A stretch of 43,478 nucleotides of DNA from DATDRS01 sp035291605 (lineage in GTDB: Bacteria > Chloroflexota > Anaerolineae > Anaerolineales > UBA6663). The notes under the pieces were generated by a model, which had not been told where the DNA came from, made no database searches, and worked only from the letters and a program-made list of their open reading frames with translations. The position numbers and the translations under genes were made by a program. Shown piece by piece: positions 1 through 7,624 of this stretch. The DNA lies in assembly GCA_035291605.1 (NCBI GenBank), contig DATDRS010000168.1, positions 1 through 43,478 of the forward strand, in the 5' to 3' direction. How positions within the stretch are numbered: position 1 is the first letter of the stretch; each line of letters opens with the position of its first letter.

Positions 1-1238
1 TGGGCGCGGGTCAGGGCGTGCGCGCTTTGCCCGGCCGTCAGGCCTTTGGCGATAAGCGCCTCGGGCCGGGGCTTCACCTCGTCGCGGAAGAAGAACCCCC
101 CCATCTCGACCACGTCGTCCAGCGTGACGAGGCGCTGCTGAACGATGGGCGCAATCCGCCGCAGGGTTATGCCCTCCGCCGCAAGCCCGGCTTTTTCGAC
201 GAAGGGCTTGAGCCTCGCCGCGAGGTCGTCCACGCCCAGGCGGCGGATCCACTTCCCGTTGAAGTCGTCCAGTTTTTCAAAATTGACGCGCGCCGCCGAG
301 GGGGTGAGATGGTCGAGGTCAAAGCGCGCCACCATCTCGTCCAGCGCGAGCAGTTCTTCCTCCGCGCCAAACGACGCGCCCATCAGCGCGATCCAACCGT
401 CCACGGCCTCCGGCAGGTAGCCCATCTCGCGCAGTTCCAGCACGAAGATGGATTGCTCGGAAGTCACGTCGCGTTTGCTCATCTTGCCCTTGCCGGAGGG
501 CTTGAGGAAGACGGAGAGATGCACCCAGACCGGCTCCTGCCACCCGAAGGCGCGGAGGATGAGCGCGTGCAGAGGGAATGTGCCCAGCCACTCCACGCCC
601 CGGAAGACGTGCGTGATCCCCATCAGGTGGTCGTCCACCATCGCGGCGAGATGGTACAACGCCAACCCGTCCGATTTGACGATGATGTAATCGTCAATGG
701 CGCGATTGTCAAGCGTGATGTCGCCGCGCAGATGATCGCGGACGGTGGTCGTCCCCTCTTTGGGAGTCTTGAACCGGATGGTGAACTTTTCCCCCCCGGC
801 GGCGCGGGCGGCTGCCTCCTGGGGACTCAGCGCCCGGCACAGCCCGTCGTATTGGGGCGGCTCTTTGCGCTTTTTCTGGGCCTCGCGGACCTGGTGCAGG
901 CGTTCCGGCGTGCAAAAGCACCGGTAGGCGTGGCCGGAGTCGAGCAACTGCTGAGCGTATTTCAAGTAGATTTCTTTGCGGGCCAGTTGGGTGTACGGCG
1001 CGTGCGGCCCGCCCACGTCCGGCCCCTCGTCCCAGTGAATGCCCAGCCAGCGCAGCGCCTCCTTGAGTTCTTCGAGCGCCTCGGGCGTGCTGCGCTTCAC
1101 GTCGGTGTCCTCGATGCGCAGGATGAACTGGCCGCCGGTTTGCCTCGCCAGGAGATAGTTGTAAAGCGCAGTGCGCGCCCCGCCGATGTGAAAGTGGCCG
1201 GTGGGGGAGGGGGCGAACCTGACTCGAACAGAACCCAT
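1..1238 (-). CDS. gltX: glutamyl-tRNA synthetase (3' end cut by window edge)
   Basis: Class I aminoacyl-tRNA synthetase that charges tRNA-Glu (or tRNA-Glu/Gln in a non-discriminating enzyme) in the cytoplasm. The ATG at 1238 gives an N-terminus reading VRFAPSPTGHFHIGGART, which is the GluRS HIGH-type signature. Further in are a CFC...YDGLC zinc-knuckle-like segment and the GKMSKRD loop (KMSKS motif). About 412 residues are visible; the anticodon-binding C-terminus runs off position 1. It lies 80 bp downstream of rodA on the same strand, with a palindromic repeat between them, so it may be the last gene of the envelope operon or have its own promoter. Discriminating versus non-discriminating type cannot be told from this fragment. 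Confidence 0.95.
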   Translation of the reverse strand, partial: MGSVRVRFAPSPTGHFHIGGARTALYNYLLARQTGGQFILRIEDTDVKRSTPEALEELKEALRWLGIHWDEGPDVGGPHAPYTQLARKEIYLKYAQQLLDSGHAYRCFCTPERLHQVREAQKKRKEPPQYDGLCRALSPQEAAARAAGGEKFTIRFKTPKEGTTTVRDHLRGDITLDNRAIDDYIIVKSDGLALYHLAAMVDDHLMGITHVFRGVEWLGTFPLHALILRAFGWQEPVWVHLSVFLKPSGKGKMSKRDVTSEQSIFVLELREMGYLPEAVDGWIALMGASFGAEEELLALDEMVARFDLDHLTPSAARVNFEKLDDFNGKWIRRLGVDDLAARLKPFVEKAGLAAEGITLRRIAPIVQQRLVTLDDVVEMGGFFFRDEVKPRPEALIAKGLTAGQSAHALTRA

Positions 1239-1251
1239 GGTGCCTCTCGAA

Positions 1252-1316
1252 AAAGCAGGCAGTCAGCAGAAGGCGGCAAGCCGTGAGTCGTCTGCCTGCT
1301 GCTTTCTGCCCGCTGA
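1252..1316. repeat. imperfect palindromic intergenic repeat
   Basis: The rodA-gltX gap holds two arms rich in GCAGGCAG and CTGCCTGCTG that are imperfect reverse complements around a short centre. It belongs by style to the low-complexity dispersed palindromes seen elsewhere in the window. It may fold in RNA; there is no T-run, so it is not a classical terminator. Confidence 0.5.
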
Positions 1317-1318
1317 TT

Positions 1319-2449
1319 TCAAAACTCAATCTGCTTGTGTCTCAGGATGACCGATTCTACCAGGCCGATGCCGAAGAGGAACGTCCACAGGGAGCTGCCG
1401 CCGTAGCTGACGAAGGGGAGGGGCGAGCCGGTCACGGGGAGGACGTTCATATTGGAGGCGATGTTGGAAAAGGCCTCGAACATGACCACGGTCCCCACGC
1501 CGAAGCAGATCAGCTGCCCGTAGCCGTCGCGCGCCTTCCGCCCGGCCTGGAAGATGCGCAGGATGACGAAGACAAACAGCAGGATCGCGATCACCGCGCC
1601 GACGAAGCCCAGCTCGTGCGCGATGGTGGCGAAGATGTAGTCGGTGTGGCGCACTTTGAGGAAGCGGAACTGCACCTGGCTCCCCGCGCCGTACCCCTGC
1701 CCGAACCAGCCGCCGGAGCCGATGCTGACGAGGGCCTGCGTGATGTTGTACGTGGCGTCGCGGAACTCCCTGGATTCCGGGTTGGGCAGGAAGAAGTAGA
1801 CGACGCGCTGGGCGATGTACCGCGCCTCGTCGGATTCGATGGCGATGAAGAAGCCGAGCGCGCCGACGAGGCCCGCCAGCCCCACCAGGATCAGCAGATG
1901 TTCCCAGCGCAGGCCGTAGGCCCACAACATCGCCAGCCAGATGACGCCGTACAGAATGCAGGTGCTGAAGTCGGGTTGGACGGCGATGAAGAGCACCGGG
2001 ACGCCAATGTACACCAGCGTCTTCAAAATGAAGCGAAACCTGCGCATCTGCTCGGCGTTATTGACCAGGTAGTGGCCGAGGCCCAGCACCACAATGAACT
2101 TGCCGATTTCGGAGGGCTGCAAGTTGTAGGCGCCGCCGAACAGCGGGATCCAACGGTTGGCGCCGAAGACGGCCTCGCCCAGGACGGCCACCAGCACGAG
2201 CAAAATGATCAGCACGCCGTACAACCAGCCGGAGACGCCCCCCCACAGGCGATAGTCAATCGCGCTGACGATGACCAAAATGGCAATGCCTGCTAGCGCA
2301 AAGAGCAGTTGTCGGCTCAACTCGCGCGCGCCCGCGTCGGGTGAGCTCAGCACCGCCGAGCGGATCATCGCAACGCCGAAGATGATCAGCAGGGCCACCG
2401 CGCCGATGAGCCAGAAGTCGAAGTGTCGCCAGATTTTGCTGCTTACCAT
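1319..2449 (-). CDS. rodA: RodA, SEDS-family peptidoglycan glycosyltransferase
   Basis: SEDS polymerase that extends glycan strands from lipid II during side-wall growth, acting with a class B PBP (here mrdA) in the elongasome. The 376-residue protein has about ten hydrophobic segments. Seen signatures are FGANRWIPLFGG with QPSEIGK, QPDFST, the loop with GQGYGAGSQVQFRF and HTDYIFA, and PVTGSPLPFVSYGGSS near the C-terminus. The Asp in HTDYIFA corresponds to the family's essential loop-4 Asp. The usual FLPE..TDFIFA reads FLKVRHTDYIFA here, a mild variation. The start at 2449 is the first in-frame ATG at full family length. RodA rather than FtsW is inferred from the mre/mrd neighbourhood. Confidence 0.93.
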   Translation of the reverse strand: MVSSKIWRHFDFWLIGAVALLIIFGVAMIRSAVLSSPDAGARELSRQLLFALAGIAILVIVSAIDYRLWGGVSGWLYGVLIILLVLVAVLGEAVFGANRWIPLFGGAYNLQPSEIGKFIVVLGLGHYLVNNAEQMRRFRFILKTLVYIGVPVLFIAVQPDFSTCILYGVIWLAMLWAYGLRWEHLLILVGLAGLVGALGFFIAIESDEARYIAQRVVYFFLPNPESREFRDATYNITQALVSIGSGGWFGQGYGAGSQVQFRFLKVRHTDYIFATIAHELGFVGAVIAILLFVFVILRIFQAGRKARDGYGQLICFGVGTVVMFEAFSNIASNMNVLPVTGSPLPFVSYGGSSLWTFLFGIGLVESVILRHKQIEF

Positions 2450-2464
2450 AGGGCCTGTCGGGTG

Positions 2465-2527
2465 GCAAGGATCGGGTGACGGATGGCGCGTGTCGTGGGG
2501 TTCTCGTCAACCGTCACCTGTCCCTCG
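2465..2527. repeat. short imperfect palindrome between minE and rodA
   Basis: The 78 bp between minE and rodA contain GGGTGACGGATGG on one side and CCGTCACCTGTCCC on the other, an imperfect inverted repeat of the GTGACGG/CCGTCAC type. No promoter was recognised inside. Confidence 0.35.
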
Positions 2528-2809
2528 TCACTTTCTGCGTTTCCGCCCGCCGGCGGGGGCCTCGAGCAGGGGGATGTTCGCGACCAACCGGTTCTCGCGC
2601 TGGTTCTGGGTCAGGTTAATCTCCACGCCCTCCTGGTCAATGTCCACGTGCCTGGAGATGACGGCGATGATCTCGTCCTTCAGCGTTTCCAGGATCGCCG
2701 GGGAGAGGTCCGTCCGGTCGTGGATCAGCACCAGTTGCAGGCGCTCTTTGGCCGTTCGCGCGCTCGGGGGCGGCGTACGCCCGAAGAGCCGGTCGAAGAA
2801 ATTGCTCAT
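2528..2809 (-). CDS. minE: MinE, cell division topological specificity factor
   Basis: Stimulates MinD ATPase and drives MinD off the membrane, confining MinCD inhibition of FtsZ to the poles. The 93 residues match family length. The N-terminal amphipathic stretch MSNFFDRLFGR is the membrane-binding element, followed by TAKERLQLVLIHDR, the MinD-binding/anti-MinCD region, then the dimerisation domain with EIIAVISRHVDIDQ. It ends in a short basic tail (GGRKRRK). The start lies one base from the minD stop, so the two are translated from one message. Confidence 0.95.
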   Translation of the reverse strand: MSNFFDRLFGRTPPPSARTAKERLQLVLIHDRTDLSPAILETLKDEIIAVISRHVDIDQEGVEINLTQNQRENRLVANIPLLEAPAGGRKRRK

Positions 2810-2810
2810 C

Positions 2811-3620
2811 TCAACTGCCTCCTGATCCCATCTTGAAGCGCTCGGCCAGTTTCTGGAGGAAATTCTTGTTGTCTTCCAAAGCCATGAAGGGGACCTCTTC
2901 GCCCCGGAGGCGGCGGGCGATGTGGCGGAACGCCTCCCCCGCGCGGCTCTTGTCGTCCATCGCCGCCGGCGCGCCGCGGTTGGTCGCGACCAGAATGCCC
3001 TCGTCCTCCGGGATGATGCCGATGAGCGGGATGGCCAGAATGTCGAGCACGTCCTCGGTGCTGAGCATGTCCCCGCGTTTTACCATCTCGATCTTCACGC
3101 GGTTCAGGATGAGCTGCCCCGGCCCTTTCTCCTCCGCCTCGATCAGGCCGATCACCCGGTCGGCGTCGCGCACGGCCGCGACTTCGGGGTTGGTGACGAT
3201 GATCACCTGGTCGGCCGGGGCGATGGCGTTGCGGAAGCCGCGCTCGATCCCGGCGGGCGAGTCGATCAGGATCCAATCGAAGTCCGGGCGCAGGTCGTTG
3301 CACACCTTGATCATGTCCGACGGGCTGACGGCGGCCTTGTCGCGCGTCTGCGCCGCCGGGATCAGGCTCAGATCGGGCAGGCGCTTGTCCTTGATCATCG
3401 CCTGCCGCAGGCGCGCGCGCCCCTCGACCACATCCACCAGGTCGTAGACGATGCGATTCTCCAGGCCCATCACCACGTCCAGGTTGCGCAGCCCGATGTC
3501 GCCGTCAATGCACACGACCTTCGCGCCTGCGGCCGCCAGCGCTACGGCGATGTTCGCGGTCGCGGTCGTTTTGCCCACGCCGCCCTTGCCGGAGGTGAGG
3601 GTGACAACTTTTCCAGACAT
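2811..3620 (-). CDS. minD: MinD, septum-site-determining ATPase
   Basis: ParA/MinD-type deviant Walker A ATPase that binds the membrane in the ATP form and recruits MinC. The 269 residues begin with TLTSGKGGVGKTTATANIA (deviant Walker A with signature Lys), then GDIGLRNLD and DWILIDSPAG (Walker B region). The C-terminal FLQKLAERFKMGSG region is the amphipathic membrane-targeting helix. A GAGAGG Shine-Dalgarno-like run sits five bases before ATG. It is followed at once by minE and preceded by the small ORF at 3643-3750 and minC. Confidence 0.97.
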   Translation of the reverse strand: MSGKVVTLTSGKGGVGKTTATANIAVALAAAGAKVVCIDGDIGLRNLDVVMGLENRIVYDLVDVVEGRARLRQAMIKDKRLPDLSLIPAAQTRDKAAVSPSDMIKVCNDLRPDFDWILIDSPAGIERGFRNAIAPADQVIIVTNPEVAAVRDADRVIGLIEAEEKGPGQLILNRVKIEMVKRGDMLSTEDVLDILAIPLIGIIPEDEGILVATNRGAPAAMDDKSRAGEAFRHIARRLRGEEVPFMALEDNKNFLQKLAERFKMGSGGS

Positions 3621-3642
3621 GCAGCCTCTCTAATCACTCTGC

Positions 3643-3750
3643 TCAGACCGCGCCGCGCCAACCGCGTTCCAGCGTGCGGGTGATGGGCGACAGATGCCGG
3701 GCGCTGCTCGTCTTGCGGACGTGAAGCACGGCGAGCGTGTCCTGCGTCAT
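3643..3750 (-). CDS. small ORF between minC and minD, 35 codons, unknown
   Basis: An ATG overlapping the minC stop (ATGA) opens a 35-codon frame ending in TGA 22 bases before the minD start. The peptide begins MTQDTLAVLHVRKTSSAR and ends RTLERGWRGAV; it is basic (about six Arg/Lys against two acidic residues). Almost every third codon position is G or C (31 of 35 by eye), the pattern of the flanking genes. The ATGA overlap suggests translational coupling to minC. No family is recognised. It may be a real small protein of the min operon or only a coupling leader for minD. Confidence 0.45.
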   Translation of the reverse strand: MTQDTLAVLHVRKTSSARHLSPITRTLERGWRGAV

Positions 3751-4427
3751 TTCTTGGCGCTCCAGCGTTCTGCGACAATTTGACCGTCCCGGATGCGCGC
3801 CATCTCCGGTTTGGGTTCGCCCTTCCGCGCGGGGGAAGTCGCGATGTGATTGGCGATCCGCAGCTGGGTGGGGGAGAGGTCGAGCGCGCACACCACCGCC
3901 TCGGCGTCCCCGCCCGCGCCCGCGTGGACCACGCCCCTCAGCCGCCCCCACACCACCACGTCGCCGCCCGCCACGATCTCCGCCCCCGGATTCACGTCCC
4001 CGATGACGATCACGTGGCCCGTGTGGCGCACACTGCGCCCCGACCGGAGCGTGCGGCGCACCAGCACCGCCTCTTCACGCGCCTCTTCGGGATCAACCTC
4101 CCGGTCGGGTCTGGTTTGCGGCGTGCTGGCCGGCAGGTGGATGATCAGCCCCAGGGCCTGCGCGGCGTTCACCGTCGTCGGCGAGTCGCTCAACACCGCC
4201 CACAGGTTCACCTTCCGTTCCGAGAGCGCGTCGCGCAAGCGCCCCAGGTCAGCCGCCGACAGCGCGCGCGGCCCCACGCCCAGCGCCAGTTTGGCGCCTG
4301 TGAAAAAATCCGAGGCCTGATCAATGCGGTCTAACAACGTCCGCGAGGTAGCCATCCAGTTTTCCCCCTCGCTCAACGTCACCAGCAGGCCTTCGCGAAT
4401 TCCTTTGATGGTGATGAGGTCTGACAT
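3747..4427 (-). CDS. minC: MinC, septum site-determining inhibitor of FtsZ
   Basis: Inhibits FtsZ polymerisation and is carried to the membrane by MinD. The 226-residue protein has a short N-terminal domain (ITIKGIREGLLVTLSEG) and the characteristic C-terminal beta-helix beginning RRTLRSGRSVRHTGHVIVIG, then DVNPGAEIVAGGDVVVWGRL and RGVVHAGAGGD, which bind MinD. First gene of minC-sORF-minD-minE-rodA, with an extended -10 promoter upstream at 4454-4462. The start at 4427 fits family length. Confidence 0.95.
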   Translation of the reverse strand: MSDLITIKGIREGLLVTLSEGENWMATSRTLLDRIDQASDFFTGAKLALGVGPRALSAADLGRLRDALSERKVNLWAVLSDSPTTVNAAQALGLIIHLPASTPQTRPDREVDPEEAREEAVLVRRTLRSGRSVRHTGHVIVIGDVNPGAEIVAGGDVVVWGRLRGVVHAGAGGDAEAVVCALDLSPTQLRIANHIATSPARKGEPKPEMARIRDGQIVAERWSAKK

Positions 4428-4453
4428 GCGCGCTTCCCGGTTCGTGAGCGGCG

Positions 4454-4462
4454 ATTATAGCA
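4454..4462 (-). promoter_or_regulatory. extended -10 promoter upstream of minC
   Basis: The minus strand reads TGCTATAAT, a perfect -10 hexamer with the TG extension, 27-36 bases before the minC ATG. No good -35 is seen; that position is occupied by the repeat arm at 4471-4501. Prediction only. Confidence 0.55.
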
Positions 4463-4465
4463 TCA

Positions 4466-4533
4466 GAAGTCAGTAGACAGTAGTCAGTCGTCAGTCGTCA
4501 GAAACTCTGATCCCCGATCTCTAATCTCCAATG
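4466..4533. repeat. dispersed repeat arms upstream of minC
   Basis: Bases 4471-4501 match 29 of 31 bases of the left arm of the palindrome inside the cobalamin riboswitch (26663-26693). Bases 4517-4530 (ATCTCTAATCTCCA) are identical to 12797-12810 inside tilS. Two repeat families thus sit side by side between minC and the DUF2723 gene. Confidence 0.75.
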
Positions 4534-4541
4534 ACCTCCCC

Positions 4542-7500
4542 TCACCGCACCGTCAACCCCGAAAGCACAACTTTGTCCTCCACTGGCGCGCCGTCGGCGT
4601 TGAGCACGGGCACGCGCTCCAAAGTATCGAGCAGATACATGCCGACGTGCACCTGGTACGGGCCGGGCGGCGCGTCGGGATTGAACGACACCGCATAGGC
4701 ATCCACGATCACCTCGCCGGGCCGCCAAGACGAAGTGAGCCGCGTCCCCTGCACGGGCCAGTAATCCACCTGCCCATACAGCCGCCCGTCTGGCCCCACA
4801 AGGTGCACGAACACGGTGTAACTCTCGGCCATCGTCTGCAAGCCCTGCCATTCGAGCGTGACTTTGACCTGCCCGGCCCGCGTGACTTCCGGCGTCTCCA
4901 GCACGGCGCGTCGCAGCAGCAGTTGATGATTGAAATTGATCGCGCCCTCGCCCTCCAGCCGGATGGGGGGGAGCGCGCAGGCGGCCGTGACCGGCGCCAG
5001 CCAACCGCAGCGCGCGGCCTGGCCGTTGCTCACGACGAGATCGAAGGTGTCGCCTGCAGCAGGTGGGGTCAGCCGGTAAACCTGCGGGACGATCTGCCCG
5101 GCCGCCCACGCCGCAAGCGAGCGGGTCTCGCCGAAGGCCGTCACAGTTTCGCCCTCACCTCGCAGCCAGTACAGCGTGATTTGCAGCCGCGAACCGGGCG
5201 CTGCGGACTCCGGCGCATCGTAACCCATCAGCCATTGTTCCCCCAGCCGGGCGCGCAGGGGGTGTGTGGGGTGGGGCGAGGTGGTGGGTGACCGGATCGT
5301 TACCGTAGCGCTCTCCACCCACCCAGGATCGGATGAAGGCTGGAAGGGCGGAAATAGTCCCACATCCAGGCGATGCTCACCCGGCGGCAGGTTGGGCGCC
5401 AGAGGAATGGTGTAAAAATCCGAGATGTACTCGCCGGGCCGCCACGCATTGCGCGGGTACAGGCCGTTCACCGGCACGCTGCCCGTGCTCTGCCAAAGAA
5501 CCTGCCCGGCGGGATCGCGCAGGCGGAGGTAGACGAGCAAATTTTCCTGCGGCTGACGCCCAGCGCGCCAATACAGTGTGACCAGCAGGGCATCGCCCAG
5601 CCTTTCCACCCGGCTGCCGATCAGCTCGGTGTGATCGGCCAACGTGACCGAGGTGGACTCGGCGACGTTGGGCCGCGTCGTGAATGGGTAGGGGGAAATT
5701 TCGGGCAGCGGGCCGACGGACCGCAGCGAATACGCCTCACCCAGCCCCGGCAAATAACGGCCCAGATACACCGTCTGCCCGGCGGCCAGGCGTTCGTCGA
5801 GCACGGCGCGATAACTGGCCTCGTCCGGCAGAAGAACGAGGTCGAGGTCAGGACGCACGCCCTCGACGGCCTGCAAATAGTACAGCGGCGCAAGGTGTTT
5901 GGGGTCGGTGAGGAGGGTCGCCCCGCGCGCGAGCGGCTGGCTCAGCGTGTATTGGCCCAGGTGATACCGTCCCCACTTTTGGGAGAGGTCGAGGCGCGGC
6001 AGGTTGAGCCAGAGGGAGCTAAAGGGCAGGAGGCAGAAGGCCGTCGGCAGGAGGCCGGCTGTGATTGAGAGGCTGGCGGGATGACGAGGCGACAGGAAAG
6101 AATGGGCGAGGGAGAGAAGCGTGTGCAGTCCCAAGCCGATGAGCACGGCGGCGATCAGATGCATCGAGATAAAGAAGTCGCTGAAGTCTGGCTCGGGAGG
6201 GTTGTAAGCGAGGGTGAAGTAAGCGTGGCCCGCATACGCCAGCGTGATGAACAACGCCGCGCGCCAGCCCGCCGCCTGTGTCTCCGAAGCCCGGCGCAGC
6301 GCCAGCGCGCCCAGGCCCATGAGCATCAGCGCGAAGCCAGCCCAGCTGTACTCCATCACGATCTTGCCAAAGACGATACCGAAACGAGTCAGATCGCGCA
6401 GAGGCAACAGGGGGTCGAGCTGCCCCGCGGCTTCGCCGCCGCGCAGGAAATAGGCGAACTGCTGGAGCGAGAGGAATTGGCCGTGGTTGACGGCGGGCCA
6501 ACGGATGGGAAGGTAGAGGTAGACGGAGAGGCCGAGGAGAGTGAAGAGAATGACGAATGACAAATGGCGAATGAGGAATGAGGCGTGATCAGTGATACGT
6601 GAGGCAGGAGGTGTGAGGCGGGGAGCGTGGGTCAGCCATTGCAGAGCCGCGAAGGCGCAGGCGGGCGCGAGCATCAGCGTGGTCATGTGATTGGTCATCG
6701 CGAGGCCGAAGACAAAGGCCAGGGCGTAGAGGGTGGAAGGGGGGCGAGGCTCAACCGAGACCGGTCGGTCAACCAGTTCCAGGCCCAGGTACAGGATGAC
6801 GGCGGCGAGCGCGGCGTTGAGGGTGTAGGCTTCGATCTCGGTGGCGCGCGCCCACAGACTGGGAGAAACGCCGAACGTGAACCCGGCCAGTAATGCGGGC
6901 AGCGGCGCGCCGCCCAGCCGGCGCGCCAATCGCTCAACGCCGACGGCGGCGAGCGCGGCCGCGAAGGCGGCGGCAAGGTTGATGCGCCAGGCCGCCGTGC
7001 CGCCAACCGGCAGCAGGCTGAAGACTTTGCCCACGAGCATCAACAGCGGATAACCGTTGCCGTGCGCGACGCCCAGCCGCGCCGCGCTCACTTGAAACTC
7101 AAATGGGTCGGCTTCGCCGACCGTGGGGGCGAGAGTGCGCAGATATAAAGCCAGAAGGATGATGAAGAGCAGAAGGGAAAACCCCACATCCCAAATCCCG
7201 AGGCCCAAGCGGGGGAGCAGGGGGGCAGACGAGCGCGCGGGGGCGGTTGTGGTGCGTGGGGTGTGATGGGGGAGGAAAGCCAGCAGGCTGCAAAGGACAA
7301 GCGAGCCGGCGAGCAGGGTCTTTGCGCGGAGGAGGTTGACCCCGGGCGAGAAGAGGCTGATGAGCGGGAGGAGCAGGGGGATGGCGGCAAGAGCCAGCGG
7401 CGCAGGCCGGTTGGGGAACCGGTTAACCGCCTGGAGGTAGAGAAGGCTCGGCAGGGCTGCGCCGAGGAGGGCCGCCAACAGAGCGCCGCCCCAGGTATCC

Positions 7501-7619
7501 AAAAAAATAAACCGTTGGGGGGCGCTTTCGAAGAGATAGCGCGCCAGGGCGAGGCCGTAAACGCCGCCGCACAGACCGGCGAACAGCGAAGCTGGAGACG
7601 GGCTGATCTTGTGGGGCAC
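4542..7619 (-). CDS. DUF2723-family polytopic membrane protein, probable glycosyltransferase
   Basis: About 1025 residues. The N-terminal two-thirds is multi-spanning membrane. Residues ~165-210 carry the DUF2723 signature (APTVGEADPFEFQ, then LGVAHGNGYPLLMLVGKVF and LLP), followed further on by YLYLPIRW. The C-terminal ~350 residues are soluble and beta-rich, with repeated blocks such as WRPGEYISDFY and WRPGEVIVDAY. DUF2723 proteins are GT-C-like; the eukaryotic member TMEM260 is an O-mannosyltransferase. The substrate here is unknown. The start is taken as GTG 7619, five bases after the mrdA stop, because farther upstream codons lie inside mrdA and look non-protein. Odd feature: several dispersed repeats are read in frame inside it (see 6548-6628). 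Confidence 0.8.
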   Translation of the reverse strand: MPHKISPSPASLFAGLCGGVYGLALARYLFESAPQRFIFLDTWGGALLAALLGAALPSLLYLQAVNRFPNRPAPLALAAIPLLLPLISLFSPGVNLLRAKTLLAGSLVLCSLLAFLPHHTPRTTTAPARSSAPLLPRLGLGIWDVGFSLLLFIILLALYLRTLAPTVGEADPFEFQVSAARLGVAHGNGYPLLMLVGKVFSLLPVGGTAAWRINLAAAFAAALAAVGVERLARRLGGAPLPALLAGFTFGVSPSLWARATEIEAYTLNAALAAVILYLGLELVDRPVSVEPRPPSTLYALAFVFGLAMTNHMTTLMLAPACAFAALQWLTHAPRLTPPASRITDHASFLIRHLSFVILFTLLGLSVYLYLPIRWPAVNHGQFLSLQQFAYFLRGGEAAGQLDPLLPLRDLTRFGIVFGKIVMEYSWAGFALMLMGLGALALRRASETQAAGWRAALFITLAYAGHAYFTLAYNPPEPDFSDFFISMHLIAAVLIGLGLHTLLSLAHSFLSPRHPASLSITAGLLPTAFCLLPFSSLWLNLPRLDLSQKWGRYHLGQYTLSQPLARGATLLTDPKHLAPLYYLQAVEGVRPDLDLVLLPDEASYRAVLDERLAAGQTVYLGRYLPGLGEAYSLRSVGPLPEISPYPFTTRPNVAESTSVTLADHTELIGSRVERLGDALLVTLYWRAGRQPQENLLVYLRLRDPAGQVLWQSTGSVPVNGLYPRNAWRPGEYISDFYTIPLAPNLPPGEHRLDVGLFPPFQPSSDPGWVESATVTIRSPTTSPHPTHPLRARLGEQWLMGYDAPESAAPGSRLQITLYWLRGEGETVTAFGETRSLAAWAAGQIVPQVYRLTPPAAGDTFDLVVSNGQAARCGWLAPVTAACALPPIRLEGEGAINFNHQLLLRRAVLETPEVTRAGQVKVTLEWQGLQTMAESYTVFVHLVGPDGRLYGQVDYWPVQGTRLTSSWRPGEVIVDAYAVSFNPDAPPGPYQVHVGMYLLDTLERVPVLNADGAPVEDKVVLSGLTVR
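6548..6628. repeat. dispersed repeat embedded in frame in the DUF2723 gene
   Basis: Short units such as GAATGACGAATGAC, AATGAGGAATGAGG and TGATCAGTGATACG run in series here. On the coding strand they give PPASRITDHASFLIRHLSFV, between two membrane segments. Such runs are usually intergenic; here the frame stays open through the whole element. Confidence 0.55.
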
Positions 7620-7624
7620 GCGGT

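Noticed and set aside
18..1286. 422-codon open frame on the plus strand opposite gltX
   Set aside because: It is antisense to a clear GluRS; the His/Arg/Asp-rich translation is typical of GC-rich shadows, and no family is recognisable.
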